Shown here piece by piece: positions 52,501 through 60,409 of a stretch of DNA of 64,000 nt. Below the pieces are notes generated by a model. That model saw only the letters and a list, made by a program, of their open reading frames with translations. It was not told the origin of the DNA and did no database searches. Made by a program: the position numbers and the translations under genes. The stretch comes from Palsa-504 sp963753225 (GTDB taxonomy: Bacteria > Actinomycetota > Actinomycetes > Streptosporangiales > Streptosporangiaceae), in the NCBI GenBank assembly GCA_963753225.1, contig CAVWBQ010000010.1, positions 116,376 to 180,375 on the forward strand. Direction: 5' to 3'. Positions within the stretch are counted from its first letter, which is position 1; every line of letters starts with the position of its first letter.

Positions 52501-53612
52501 ACTGGACTGGTGACGGCCTGCCGCAGGCCGTCATCGACGTGCACGAGGCGATCTGTGCGGTCACCCGCGACCTCACCCCGACGGAGACGTCGCTGAAGAT
52601 GTCCACCACCCGGCTGACCCGGGCGCTGGAGGATCTGCAGGCCCAGCTGGCCGCGGCCGGCCAGGACTACCACCCGGCGTGGGACGGCGCCGACGGCGTC
52701 ATCGTCGTCCGCATCGCCGATGAGCAGGGCCCGCTCCCGGTCGGCGCGTTCTCGCAGCGCATCGCCGCGGCCCGCCGCGACCAGGAGCTGCTGCTCACCG
52801 AGTCCGAGCAGCGCGTCCTCGAGGACGCGCTGCTGGCCAGGCTGGCCCAGCAGATCCACGAGCGGACCGTGGACGCGAGAGACCTGATCGGCCGGATGAA
52901 CACCGAGATGCGGTCACGGAAGATGTCCTCGGGCAAGACCGTCGGCGTGCGATGGCTGCTGGCCGACGGGCTCGATGACGAGCAGCGCGCGGTGTGCGGG
53001 CTGCTCGACGCCGACGCCTCCCGGCTCAGCCCGGACTCCATGGCCCGGATGCGCGGCCACTTCGCCGCGCAGATCAAGACCGCCCGCGCCCGGCACCGCG
53101 AACTTCCCTACCGGGAACTGCTGGCCCAGGTGCTTGACTACCGCCGCTGGCGGCAGTTCGTGTTCCAGATGGTCAGCCCGGACGGGACCGAGGAAAAGCT
53201 GACCCGGGCGCGGCACGGCCGGCTGTCCGGCGGCGAGCAGTCGGTCTCTTTGCACCTGCCGTTGTTCGCCGCCGCGCACGCGATGCTGAACTCGGCCGAC
53301 CGGCACGCGCCGCGCCTGCTGGGTCTCGACGAGGCCTTCGCCGGGGTCGACGACACCGGCCGCGGAGAGCTGATGAGCCTGGCCGCGCAGTTCGACCTGG
53401 ACCTGTTCATGACCGGCTACGATCTGTGGGCCACCCAGGCCGCCGTCCGCGCCGCCGCGCATTACGACCTGGCGCACTCTCCCATCGAGCACACCGTCAG
53501 CGCATTGCTGCTGGTATGGGACGGAGCACAGCTCCTCGCCGACGAGGCGGGCGACCTGACCGCGGCACTAGGTTCCCCAGGTACCCGGCGGACGATCACC
53601 GCCGCGGCGTGA
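49551..53612 (+). CDS. jetC: Wadjet type II SMC-like ATPase JetC (TIGR02680 family)
   Basis: A 1353-residue SMC/MukB-like ATPase; the frame is open further upstream, but ATG 49551 overlaps the jetB stop (ATGA) and begins MTRFQPTRAGIINMWDY, the family's opening. Walker A is GPNGSGKT (33-40). Long Ala/Glu/Arg-rich coiled coils run at about 230-480 and 700-980, around a hinge-like region near 560-690. The signature LSGGEQS is at 1225 and Walker B LLGLDEAF has Asp1260 and Glu1261. It would drive ATP-dependent DNA loop extrusion on small circles. Confidence 0.93.
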   Translation: MTRFQPTRAGIINMWDYRDEEFCFADGWLVLRGPNGSGKTKALEVLFPFVLDGRIDPKRLNPFAAEDRTMKSNLLFRGGENAVGYVWLELRHRDTGEAVTVGVGLHAARHRDTPVRWHFVAGGRVGADFSLITGDDRPMTRKQLTAEIGEASLYASPTEYRAAIDQRLFGLGRERYEQLLTLILTLRRPQLAKNLDPAKLSDTLTDGLRPVDDDLIAEAARSFDDMEAVATTLEGLTAADEATRSFLASYTTYLRTHARSAADALTRRREASVQRLAELGTDITALASAESGQAQARARCEEAEDALAGLRARHDQLKSSRAYQAVEQLADLERLVRTNEQTAAEAAAELSRRSTATARARADAEQAAGMLAERQAEVSRTAAELADHAAAAGIGWQAAAAEPDGFTERAGARVTARLEAVRAIRAALESHRRAEHARDLALLALDRALEAVTATERAEQAAADAVAAARTDAQATLARWAAAHAGVLDEAAMRELTENLSVAIEASGDPEAATLESVFTGATAAAEQTVRDQQARVRAERGAGQAERDRVAAERDRIAAERDDAPPAHPGRTAGRPGRDGAPLWRLVRFAEDVGEARATALEAALEATGMLDAWITPGDLAITAGDSDGYLVPGVPVRGGGASLADVLVPEDDIPVPAARVRAVLASIALDGELFSAAAVIGADGRYSHGVTAGAHHKDHAEYIGATARGRRRAARIAEREARIAEMEEQLAVLDRAAAGLAETLAAIAQARAALPRTTAITAALRTHSQAIGELRSARAGADGAQSGYDESVAACTVTERALRRTAIDHAIDPDQTDRVEAATRRFETAARDLTGRRREETQQRGVVADARGRLERAADEERACAETELAARRRHTEEAAKLAALQGSVGKEAREVMTQIEQTERATAAAQSAEHSARNVEVEAIKTASAAAERVAGGRRALDVAAAEERATARGLAPFAARELLDVLKCQPGLAWPAQEADWTGDGLPQAVIDVHEAICAVTRDLTPTETSLKMSTTRLTRALEDLQAQLAAAGQDYHPAWDGADGVIVVRIADEQGPLPVGAFSQRIAAARRDQELLLTESEQRVLEDALLARLAQQIHERTVDARDLIGRMNTEMRSRKMSSGKTVGVRWLLADGLDDEQRAVCGLLDADASRLSPDSMARMRGHFAAQIKTARARHRELPYRELLAQVLDYRRWRQFVFQMVSPDGTEEKLTRARHGRLSGGEQSVSLHLPLFAAAHAMLNSADRHAPRLLGLDEAFAGVDDTGRGELMSLAAQFDLDLFMTGYDLWATQAAVRAAAHYDLAHSPIEHTVSALLLVWDGAQLLADEAGDLTAALGSPGTRRTITAAA

Positions 53613-53619
53613 GGCTACC

Positions 53620-54864
53620 GTGGTCCAGGACCTGACGGAGCTGCGCGGAGAAGGCTGGAAACGGCTGCTCGCTGCGGCCCGGCGCAGCCTGGAACGGACC
53701 GGCGGCGCGCTGGACCGCTCGATCGGGCTGAGCTCACCCACCGACGCCGAACGGCGGGTGGTCATCGGCATCACAGGCAGCTACCGGCCGCAGACGGTCG
53801 GACGGCTCACCATCCAGCTCGCCGCGCTGGATGCCGCCCTGCGTCAACGGCACGCTACCAGCCTGCACGACGCCTTGATCATGCTTGGCGGCCCGCTGCG
53901 CGACCGGCCCGCCGAACGGGAACGGGAACAAAGGCAGCGCGCGGCCGCCATCTCGAGGGCCGCTGCGTCCGTGCTCGCCAGCGAGGCATGGTTCGGCTCC
54001 TGGTGGTCGGCCCTGGCGGATGACGGGATGATCACCAGGCTGCTGCGCCGCGGCGATGACCGGTTGCTCGAACACGCGGTGGGTGTCCTGGAACACCTGC
54101 ACAGCCGTGCGCCGGGTCACCCGATCCCGCTGCCGGTGCTCGCCGAGCAGATCACCGGGGACACCAAGGCACTGCTCGCGGGCGCACCGCTCGCCACCCT
54201 CGTGCTCCGGGCGCTGGCCATCCGTTCTGATCTTGAATCCGTGCCGCGCGACCGCACCGGGCAGCGGGCGTTGTGGGAGATGCACGATGCCATCCCCGAC
54301 GACCTGGCCAGTCAGGTCCTTGTGCTCAACGTGGCATGTGGCACGCCCGGTCTGGTCTCGGGGTGGCTGAACGACGCCAGCCAGTGCGGCGTCCCGTTCC
54401 GGCTGACCCTGCAGCAGCTAGCCACCGGTGACGTCCGGCCCGAACCCGCTGACATCTTCGTCTGCGAGAATCCCGCCGTGCTCCGCGTCGCGGCATCTGA
54501 CCTCGGGAGGCATTGCCCGCCGCTGGTGTGCACCGAGGGCGTGCCGAGCGCTGCATGCCACAAACTGCTCGGCTCTGCCGTCGCGCAGGGTGCCCGATTG
54601 CATTGGCGAGCCGATTTCGACTGGACCGGTCTGCGCATCGTCAGTGCCGCCATCACTTCTCACGGCGCCAGGCCATGGCGGATGACAGCGGCTGACTACC
54701 GGCACGCGCTTGAGACAGGTGAGTCCACGCCGTTGACGGGATCGCCAACGGACAGCCCATGGGAGCCAGGACTCGCTGCGTTGCTGGCCGAGCACGGCCG
54801 CGCGGTCATGGAGGAGCGACTCATTGCCATGCTGCTCACTGATCTCGCAGGAGAAGGGCGATAG
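53620..54864 (+). CDS. jetD: Wadjet type II nuclease JetD (TIGR02679, DUF2399/DUF3323)
   Basis: A 414-residue protein from GTG 53620, 7 bases after jetC. The N-terminal half is the DUF3323-type arm. The C-terminal Toprim-like domain shows FVCENPAV with Glu283, and Asp332-Phe-Asp334 in WRADFDWTGLRI, the metal-binding acidic set; GRAVMEERLI supplies a further Glu. In Wadjet this subunit cleaves plasmid DNA after the SMC complex has reeled it in. All catalytic acids appear intact. Confidence 0.9.
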   Translation: MVQDLTELRGEGWKRLLAAARRSLERTGGALDRSIGLSSPTDAERRVVIGITGSYRPQTVGRLTIQLAALDAALRQRHATSLHDALIMLGGPLRDRPAEREREQRQRAAAISRAAASVLASEAWFGSWWSALADDGMITRLLRRGDDRLLEHAVGVLEHLHSRAPGHPIPLPVLAEQITGDTKALLAGAPLATLVLRALAIRSDLESVPRDRTGQRALWEMHDAIPDDLASQVLVLNVACGTPGLVSGWLNDASQCGVPFRLTLQQLATGDVRPEPADIFVCENPAVLRVAASDLGRHCPPLVCTEGVPSAACHKLLGSAVAQGARLHWRADFDWTGLRIVSAAITSHGARPWRMTAADYRHALETGESTPLTGSPTDSPWEPGLAALLAEHGRAVMEERLIAMLLTDLAGEGR

Positions 54865-54967
54865 ATTCTTGCGTTGTCCTGGTCGAGGAAGCCGTGCTCA
54901 AGGGCGTGCGCGAAGCCGTGGCGAGCGCTGACCAGGCGCTTCTTCCACTGCGAAGTGTCGCCCGTAA

Positions 54968-55192
54968 CGCCCGGGACGGCTTGTCCGACGTGATCAGCGA
55001 GATCAGGAGTTGCGCCCGGGCTCCAGCGGCACCACCGAGGTGCGGATCTTGTTCATCTTCGACCCGGCGCGCAACGCGGTGCTGCTGGTCGCGGGAGACA
55101 CGTCCGGCCGGTGGGAGCAGTGGTACCGGGATGCGATCCCGGCAGCCGAGGCGGCCTACGAGGCATACCTGAAGGGAAGGGCACAGCGATGA
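54968..55192 (+). pseudogene. 5'-truncated RelE/Gp49-type toxin
   Basis: From about 55004 the frame reads QELRPGSSGTTEVRILFIFDP, then NAVLLVAGDTSGRWEQWYRDAIPAAE, the C-terminal half of Gp49-like (HigB-type) mRNA interferase toxins. A stop at 54965-54967 closes the frame, and the 50-60 residue N-terminal half is missing. The stop overlaps the start of an XRE antitoxin gene (ATGA), the usual toxin-antitoxin order. A different frame upstream (54894-55055) is open but matches nothing. Presumably inactive. Confidence 0.6.
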
Positions 55193-56046
55193 GCGAGGAA
55201 CCGGAGTTCTTTACCTACACCCGCGAGGAGTTCCTGGACGAGTTCGTCCACCCCGACGACCGGCCGGCCGTGGAGGAGGCCCGCCAGCGGCGGGCGCTGC
55301 AGGTCCGGGCCGAGTACCTGACCGAGATGCGCAAGAAGGCCGGCCTGACCCAGGCCGAGGTCGCGGAGGCGATGGGAGTGTCCCAGCAGCGCGTCTCCGC
55401 CATCGAGAGCGGTGCCGTGGCCGAACTCGCCACCCTCGGCGACTACATTCGCGCGCTCGGCGGGGAACTGAAGGTGATCGCTGACTTCGGCGACTCCCTG
55501 GCGCCCGGGAGTGTTCCACGGAGAGTGACGGCGGTCGGCGTGCATAGCTGCTGGATGGCACCAAGACCATCGAGTCCCGGTTCTCCCATGCACCTGGAGG
55601 CATGTGTGCCTGACCGCTTCACCAGCATCATCGATGTCCACGTCTTCCTGCGCCGCGCCGGTCGGATCCTCCTGCTGCGCAGAGCAGGAAACGTCTATGC
55701 CAGCGGCCAGCTCTGCCTCCCCAGCGGCCACCTCGAAGAAGGCGAGCACATCCTCGACGCCGCCATCCGGGAGGCCAAAGAGGAAACCGGCATCACGCTC
55801 GACCCCGCGACCATGCGCCTGGCCCTGTCCATCCACCAGCGCAACCCCGCAAGTACCCACACCCGCATCGGGTTCGCGTTCGAACCCGGTCACTGGGACG
55901 GCCAGCCCGCCATCGGCGAGCCGGACAGATGCTCCGAGCTCTTGTGGGCTGACCCAGGGAACCTGCCGCCGGACACGGTCAAGTACACCGCCGCTATCAT
56001 CCGTGCCGTCGAGCACGGGATCGCATTCGCCCTCAACGGCTGGTGA
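55189..56046 (+). CDS. XRE antitoxin fused in frame to a NUDIX hydrolase
   Basis: One 285-residue frame. Residues 1-105 are a HigA-like antitoxin: an N-terminal toxin-binding part and the helix-turn-helix KKAGLTQAEVAEAMGVSQQRVSAIESG, ending with GGELKVIADFGD where such antitoxins normally stop. A 35-residue linker follows. Residues 140-285 are a NUDIX hydrolase with LEEGEHILDAAIREAKEETGI, fitting GX5EX7REUXEEXGU. GTG 55606 with GGAGG 5 bases upstream could start the NUDIX part (146 residues) alone. Either a real fusion or read-through after deletion of the antitoxin stop. Confidence 0.75.
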   Translation: MSEEPEFFTYTREEFLDEFVHPDDRPAVEEARQRRALQVRAEYLTEMRKKAGLTQAEVAEAMGVSQQRVSAIESGAVAELATLGDYIRALGGELKVIADFGDSLAPGSVPRRVTAVGVHSCWMAPRPSSPGSPMHLEACVPDRFTSIIDVHVFLRRAGRILLLRRAGNVYASGQLCLPSGHLEEGEHILDAAIREAKEETGITLDPATMRLALSIHQRNPASTHTRIGFAFEPGHWDGQPAIGEPDRCSELLWADPGNLPPDTVKYTAAIIRAVEHGIAFALNGW

Positions 56047-56537
56047 CACGGCCCCATGAGGGCCCGGCCAGCCGGCCCGGGCGCGGCATCGCGATCGTCG
56101 GTCAGGATCACCTGCGCCGGATCGTACTACGCGAGCGTGACGTTCCCGGCGGCGTGAACATCGGCCTGATCGACACGGTAGCCCGCTACGCGCTCGATCA
56201 GGGCTATCACGTGATCGTTGAGGGGATCCTGCACGCCGCCCACTACGGCGACATGCTGACCGCGCTACGCGCCGATCACCGCGGCGAGTCATGGTTCTAC
56301 TACCTGGACGTATCGTTCGAGGAAACCATGCGGCGTCACGCCACCAAACCCCAGGCCAGCGAATACGGGCGCACCGAGATGCGCAGCTGGTACCGGGAAC
56401 AAGACGTCCTTCCCGGCGGGTACGAGCAGATCATCGGTGAAGACGCCTCGCTTGATGCCATCGTGCAGCAGGTGATGGACGGCACCGGGCTCGCTCGCGA
56501 GCAGCTCCCGCTGAACCAACATGCCCAGCCCGCCTGA
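56043..56537 (+). CDS. AAA_33-type small-molecule kinase lacking its P-loop (probable remnant)
   Basis: A 164-residue protein from GTG 56043, overlapping the NUDIX stop. GIAIVGQDHLRRIVLRERDVPGG and HVIVEGILHAAHYGDM, then SWFYYLDVSFEETMRRHATKP match the middle and end of P-loop kinases related to zeta-toxin and chloramphenicol phosphotransferase. These begin with a G-x4-GK(S/T) loop about 25 residues earlier, which is absent here and not found in other frames. Without it ATP binding should fail, so a decayed gene is likely. Confidence 0.65.
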   Translation: MTRPHEGPASRPGRGIAIVGQDHLRRIVLRERDVPGGVNIGLIDTVARYALDQGYHVIVEGILHAAHYGDMLTALRADHRGESWFYYLDVSFEETMRRHATKPQASEYGRTEMRSWYREQDVLPGGYEQIIGEDASLDAIVQQVMDGTGLAREQLPLNQHAQPA

Positions 56538-56660
56538 AGCTCGCCCGGCTAGGCCCGGACAGAACGGCCCCCGTGACCGTGATGGACACGCAATGGACAT
56601 GCAAAGCCGGGACCAGCAGCCCGCCGGGACCGACATTTCCGGACAAACTGCTGGTCAGAG

Positions 56661-56749
56661 CGGAGGATCGGGGATTTGAACCCCGGAGGGCCGTAAAGCC
56701 CAACCGCATTAGCAGTGCGGCGCCATAGACCGGACTAGGCGAATCCTCC
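56661..56749 (-). tRNA. tRNA-Ser(GCT)
   Basis: Minus-strand class II tRNA with acceptor GGAGGAT (from 56749) and ATCCTCC (to 56662), T-loop TTCAAAT and a long variable arm. Anticodon GCT is the complement of 56711-56713, reading AGC/AGU. No encoded CCA. It follows the defence-type region and could be an old integration point, though no attachment repeat was found. Confidence 0.95.
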
Positions 56750-56827
56750 ACCCGCACGCACGGTGCGGTGGGCCATAGCGTACCGGCACTGGCCCGGCCC
56801 CGGCAAAGCAATCCGGCGGGGCCGCGA

Positions 56828-58462
56828 TCAGGGGACCTCGACGACCTCGTAGTCGCCGCGCAGGTAGGCATCTCGCATCTGCCGCTTGGAGAACTTGCCC
56901 ACGCTGGTCTTGGGCACTTCGGCGACGAAGCACCAGCGCTCGGGAAGCTGCCAGCGCGGGATCTGCTCGGTCATGAAGGCCCGCAGCTTCTCCGCGGTCA
57001 CCTCCGCGCCGGGCCGGATCACCACCGCCGCGAGCGGCCGCTCTCCCCATTTGTCGTCGGCCACCCCGATCACCGCGGCCTCCGCCACATCGGGGTGGGA
57101 CATCAGGACGTTCTCGAGCTCCATCGAGGAGATCCACTCGCCACCGGACTTGATCACGTCCTTGGCCCGGTCGGTAAGCCGGATGAAGCCACGCTCGTCC
57201 ATCGAGCCTACGTCGCCGGTGCGCAGCCAGCCATCGTGGAACTTCGCCGGGTCGTCGTCCTTGTAGTAGGAGCCGGTGATCCAGGGTCCGCGGACCTCGA
57301 CCTCGCCGACCGCCTCGCCATCGCTCGGCAGCAGCGCCCCGCCGTCTCCGGACAGCCGGCCTTCCACGGTGCAGAACAGCCGGCCCTGGCTGTCCCGGTA
57401 CGACCACTCATCTTCCCGGCTCAGACCGGGCGGCGGGTGCGCCACGCTGGCCAGCGGCGATGTCTCGGTCATGCCCCAGGCCTGTAGCAGCCGCACGCCG
57501 AGTTCCTTCTCGAACCTCACTATCATCGAGTGCGGCACCGCGGAGCCGCCCGCGACCACCAGGCGGAGCGAGGACACGTCACCGCCCTTCGACCGCAGGT
57601 AGTCCAGCAGCCCGGCCCAGATCGTCGGCACTCCGCCGGCCACGGTGACGTGCTCGTCGCCGATGAGGCGGACCAGCGTGGCGGGCGTCAGGTCCCGGTC
57701 GGGCATGATCAGGGCGGCCCCGGACAGCAGGCAGGCGTAGGCCAGGCCCCACGCGTTGGCATGGAACATGGGTACGACGGGGAGTACGCGATCCCGCTCG
57801 GACAGGGCGAAGGCGTTCCCGAGGCAGGCGCCCATCGAGTGCAGGTAAGCGGACCGGTGGCTGTAGACGATGCCCTTCGGGTGCCCGGTGGTCCCGCTCG
57901 TGTAGCACATCGCCGCGGCCGAGCGCTCGTCGATGGACGGCCAGTCGAACGCGTCCGCCTCTGCAGCGAGCAGGTCCTCGTACCGGTGCACGCTTACGCC
58001 GGTGAGCTGGTCGGTTCCCGGCGTCTCGGCGAGCGGGCCGCCGGTCACGATCACGTGCTTGACGGTCGGCGCATCGGGCAGGACCTCGGCGAACTTGGGG
58101 ACCAGCGAGGCGTCCACGATGACGACCTGGTCTTCGGCGTGGGTGGCGATGTAACCGACCTCGGCCGCCGCGAGCCTGATGTTCAGCGTGTGCAGCACAG
58201 CGCCCATCGAGGGGATCGCCAGGTAGGCCTCGAGGTGCTCGGCATTGTTCCACATGAAGGTGCCGACCCGCTGGTCCGCATCGACGCCCAGCCCGCGCAG
58301 GGCGTTGGCCAGCCGGGCGGCCCGGCGGCCCGCCTCGGCGTAAGTACGGCGCCTGGTCCCGTCTCCGGTCCAGGTGACAACCTCCCCATCGCCGAATACG
58401 GACGTCCCGTACCGCATGATCGATGTGATCGTCAGCGGGAGATCCATCATCGTGCTCCGCAC
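56828..58462 (-). CDS. Acyl-CoA synthetase (fatty-acid--CoA ligase)
   Basis: A 544-residue ANL-superfamily enzyme forming acyl-CoA via acyl-AMP. The P-loop is CYTSGTTGHPKGIVYSHRS, then LQAWGMTETSPLA, the hinge region WLRTGDVGSMDERGFI and the C-terminal catalytic Lys in VPKTSVGKFSKRQMR. GTG 58462 has AGGAGG 7 bases upstream. The length matches medium/long-chain ligases of the FadD type. A sigma-factor frame on the same strand overlaps its first 880 bases, probably through loss of the sigma gene's stop. Confidence 0.94.
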   Translation of the reverse strand: MRSTMMDLPLTITSIMRYGTSVFGDGEVVTWTGDGTRRRTYAEAGRRAARLANALRGLGVDADQRVGTFMWNNAEHLEAYLAIPSMGAVLHTLNIRLAAAEVGYIATHAEDQVVIVDASLVPKFAEVLPDAPTVKHVIVTGGPLAETPGTDQLTGVSVHRYEDLLAAEADAFDWPSIDERSAAAMCYTSGTTGHPKGIVYSHRSAYLHSMGACLGNAFALSERDRVLPVVPMFHANAWGLAYACLLSGAALIMPDRDLTPATLVRLIGDEHVTVAGGVPTIWAGLLDYLRSKGGDVSSLRLVVAGGSAVPHSMIVRFEKELGVRLLQAWGMTETSPLASVAHPPPGLSREDEWSYRDSQGRLFCTVEGRLSGDGGALLPSDGEAVGEVEVRGPWITGSYYKDDDPAKFHDGWLRTGDVGSMDERGFIRLTDRAKDVIKSGGEWISSMELENVLMSHPDVAEAAVIGVADDKWGERPLAAVVIRPGAEVTAEKLRAFMTEQIPRWQLPERWCFVAEVPKTSVGKFSKRQMRDAYLRGDYEVVEVP

Positions 58463-59111
58463 CGAGCCACCTCCTCTGGGCGCCTGACCTGCATACCTGA
58501 TAGTGCCATGAGTCAGGCGCCCGGCAGTAGACCCTGCCGGGCGACGGCAAATCCCGCCATCGCCGTGGGCTTGGGCATAAAGCGCCGGAATCCTCGCCTA
58601 GCTCCGCGTCAATGCGCAGCTTCGCCACCGCACGTGACACCGTGCTTTTCACCGTGCCGAGGCTGATCCCGAGGGTCGCGGCGATTTCCGGTTCGGTCAT
58701 GTCCTCGAAGTACCTGAGCATGACGGCGGCCCGCATCCGCTGCGGCAGCCGGTCGAGCGCCCGCCGGACGACCTCGGCCATGTCGCTTTCCCGCGCGTGG
58801 TCGGCCACGGCCTGGTCGGGCAGCTCGTCGGTGGGAAATTCCTCGAGCCGACGGCGGCGCCACCACGATATGTGCGTATTGACCATCGCACGCCGGACAT
58901 AGGCGTCGAGCGCGGCGTGATCGTTGATCTTGCCCCACGCCAGGTAGGTCTTGGCCAGGGCCGCCTGCACGAGGTCTTCGGCGTCGGCCCGGTTCCCGGT
59001 GAGGAGGGTAGCCATCCTCAGCAGCGCGGTCCCCCGGGTGAGGACGTACTCACGGAACGCGGCATCGTTGTCGCAGGCTCGCGATTCATCGTGATTGCCG
59101 GCGCAGCTCAT
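57579..59111 (-). CDS. SigE-family sigma factor without its own stop (read-through frame)
   Basis: The first 170 residues (58600-59111) are a SigE-type ECF sigma factor: FREYVLTRGTALLRMATLLTGNRADAEDLVQAALAKTYLAW (region 2) and LPQRMRAAVMLRYFEDMTEPEIAATLGISLGTVKSTVSRAVAKLR (region 4). Homologues end 5-15 residues later. Here the frame continues 340 more residues in Arg/Pro-rich sequence with no domain, antiparallel to nothing but shifted relative to the same-strand acyl-CoA ligase. A minus-strand stop at 58609 in another frame would give a normal end after one frameshift. Treat only 58600-59111 as functional. Confidence 0.72.
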   Translation of the reverse strand: MSCAGNHDESRACDNDAAFREYVLTRGTALLRMATLLTGNRADAEDLVQAALAKTYLAWGKINDHAALDAYVRRAMVNTHISWWRRRRLEEFPTDELPDQAVADHARESDMAEVVRRALDRLPQRMRAAVMLRYFEDMTEPEIAATLGISLGTVKSTVSRAVAKLRIDAELGEDSGALCPSPRRWRDLPSPGRVYCRAPDSWHYQVCRSGAQRRWLGAEHDDGSPADDHIDHAVRDVRIRRWGGCHLDRRRDQAPYLRRGGPPGRPAGQRPARAGRRCGPAGRHLHVEQCRAPRGLPGDPLDGRCAAHAEHQARGGRGRLHRHPRRRPGRHRGRLAGPQVRRGPARCADRQARDRDRRPARRDAGNRPAHRRKRAPVRGPARCRGGRVRLAVHRRALGRGDVLHERDHRAPEGHRLQPPVRLPALDGRLPRERLRPVRAGSRTPRRTHVPCQRVGPGLRLPAVRGRPDHARPGPDARHAGPPHRRRARHRGRRSADDLGRAAGLPAVEGR

Positions 59112-59284
59112 GCCGACTACCTTACTTAAAGTACTTCAGTTACTACGCTCCGTGCTGGCGTGGCGGGCGACCGGGCCGCGTCGGCCTGGCCTGGCTATCC
59201 GCCGGGGATGTATCTGTATGTCCTCGGACAGGAACGTGCCGGAATGACTTGACGTGACCGGCGGCACCAAGCAGGGTCATATTG

Positions 59285-60406
59285 ATGCCTATGCAATCCC
59301 ACGGAGGGCAAGTGCGGCATTTGGCTGACATTCCCCGTTGGTGTGACGATGTTACGGATTCGGCTAGTCCGACACGATTCGCACGCAGACCGTTGCTCAG
59401 GGCAGCGGTCCTCGGCCGACGCGACGAATCGGACTTTTCGCTCATAGCCACGGGAAATGGTGACGCCGAAGCAGAGAGGTCCCTGATACACACAGTAACT
59501 GGGAGGATCCTCGACGTCAGCCCCCACATTCTAGTTCTGCACACCGTGCGCGGCGAACAGCGTTTCCCGCTCGCCGCTTCGGCGGAGGCCTGGCGCGGCG
59601 GCCCGGTCTCCCCGGCCGCCCTCAGGCAGGGCGACCACGCAATTGCCTATCGGCGCCTCGCAGGCGGACCGGTGCTCGACCGGATCTGGGCCGAGATCGG
59701 CCGGGTCACCGGGACGATCATCGAGCGGGACGGCCCGGCCGACCTGCTGGTGGACGAGGGCCCGGCCAAGGGCCGGCGGATCGTCCTGATCGGCCCGGAG
59801 GCCACCGGCCGGATCCAGGTCCGCTTTCCGCGGCTCGAACCCGGCTACCTGGTCGACGTGATCGGCCTCAAGCACGACGGATACCTGCAGGCCCTGATTC
59901 CGGCGACGTCGCAGCCTCCCTACCGGGCCGGCCACCCGCCCGCCGCGCCCATGGTGAGCGGCCACGTGCCCGACCCGGTCAGCGGCACCGCCGTCTGGCA
60001 CGAGCCCGGGGAAGAGCCGGAGAACCTGCTCGGGCTGGCCTACCCGGCCCTGGACCCGGAGACGAGCTGCGAACGCGCCGCCTCGGCGGCGTCCTTGTGT
60101 CCCGGTGACCTGCATACGGTCGAGGAATTCGCGGTCGACCCGCACGCGACGGGGTCCGGCTGTGTCCGGCTCCCCTACCTGTCGGTGGGCAGCATGATCA
60201 GGCTGCGGAACGACTGCGCCGAACGGACCAGGGTCGTCCCGGTGACCAGCTGCGGGGCGACCGCGAGGCTGTTCTGCGACCGCTGTGTCACCTGCGGGAC
60301 CTCACGGAAGGGCCGGATCGCCGACCTCACCATGGCCGCGTTCGTGGAACTCGGCGGTACCCTCGAGGTCGGCTGTTTCAACGCCACGATGATGACCGGC
60401 GGCTGA
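59285..60406 (+). CDS. Protein with C-terminal double-psi beta-barrel-like domain
   Basis: About 373 residues; the true start is uncertain and could be later than 59285. Two beta-rich repeats (HTVTGRILDVSPHILVLHTVRGEQRFPL and IGRVTGTIIERDGPADLLVDEG) precede the C-terminal 110 residues. There the Cys-rich GSMIRLRNDCAERTRVVPVTSCG and GRIADLTMAAFVELGGTLEVGCFNATM resemble RlpA-like double-psi barrels. Six Cys in that domain could form disulfides. No signal peptide is evident with this start. The MauE-like membrane protein begins 3 bases later, so the two are cotranscribed. Confidence 0.65.
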   Translation: MPMQSHGGQVRHLADIPRWCDDVTDSASPTRFARRPLLRAAVLGRRDESDFSLIATGNGDAEAERSLIHTVTGRILDVSPHILVLHTVRGEQRFPLAASAEAWRGGPVSPAALRQGDHAIAYRRLAGGPVLDRIWAEIGRVTGTIIERDGPADLLVDEGPAKGRRIVLIGPEATGRIQVRFPRLEPGYLVDVIGLKHDGYLQALIPATSQPPYRAGHPPAAPMVSGHVPDPVSGTAVWHEPGEEPENLLGLAYPALDPETSCERAASAASLCPGDLHTVEEFAVDPHATGSGCVRLPYLSVGSMIRLRNDCAERTRVVPVTSCGATARLFCDRCVTCGTSRKGRIADLTMAAFVELGGTLEVGCFNATMMTGG

Positions 60407-60409
60407 GGC

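Noticed and set aside
49497..52859. Minus-strand open frame of 1120 codons opposite jetC
   Set aside because: Same antisense effect; low-complexity composition and no start site, against intact SMC motifs on the plus strand.
56661..56749. tRNA-Ser(GCT) as attachment site of an integrated defence island
   Set aside because: No integrase gene and no direct repeat of the tRNA 3' end was found upstream within the window.
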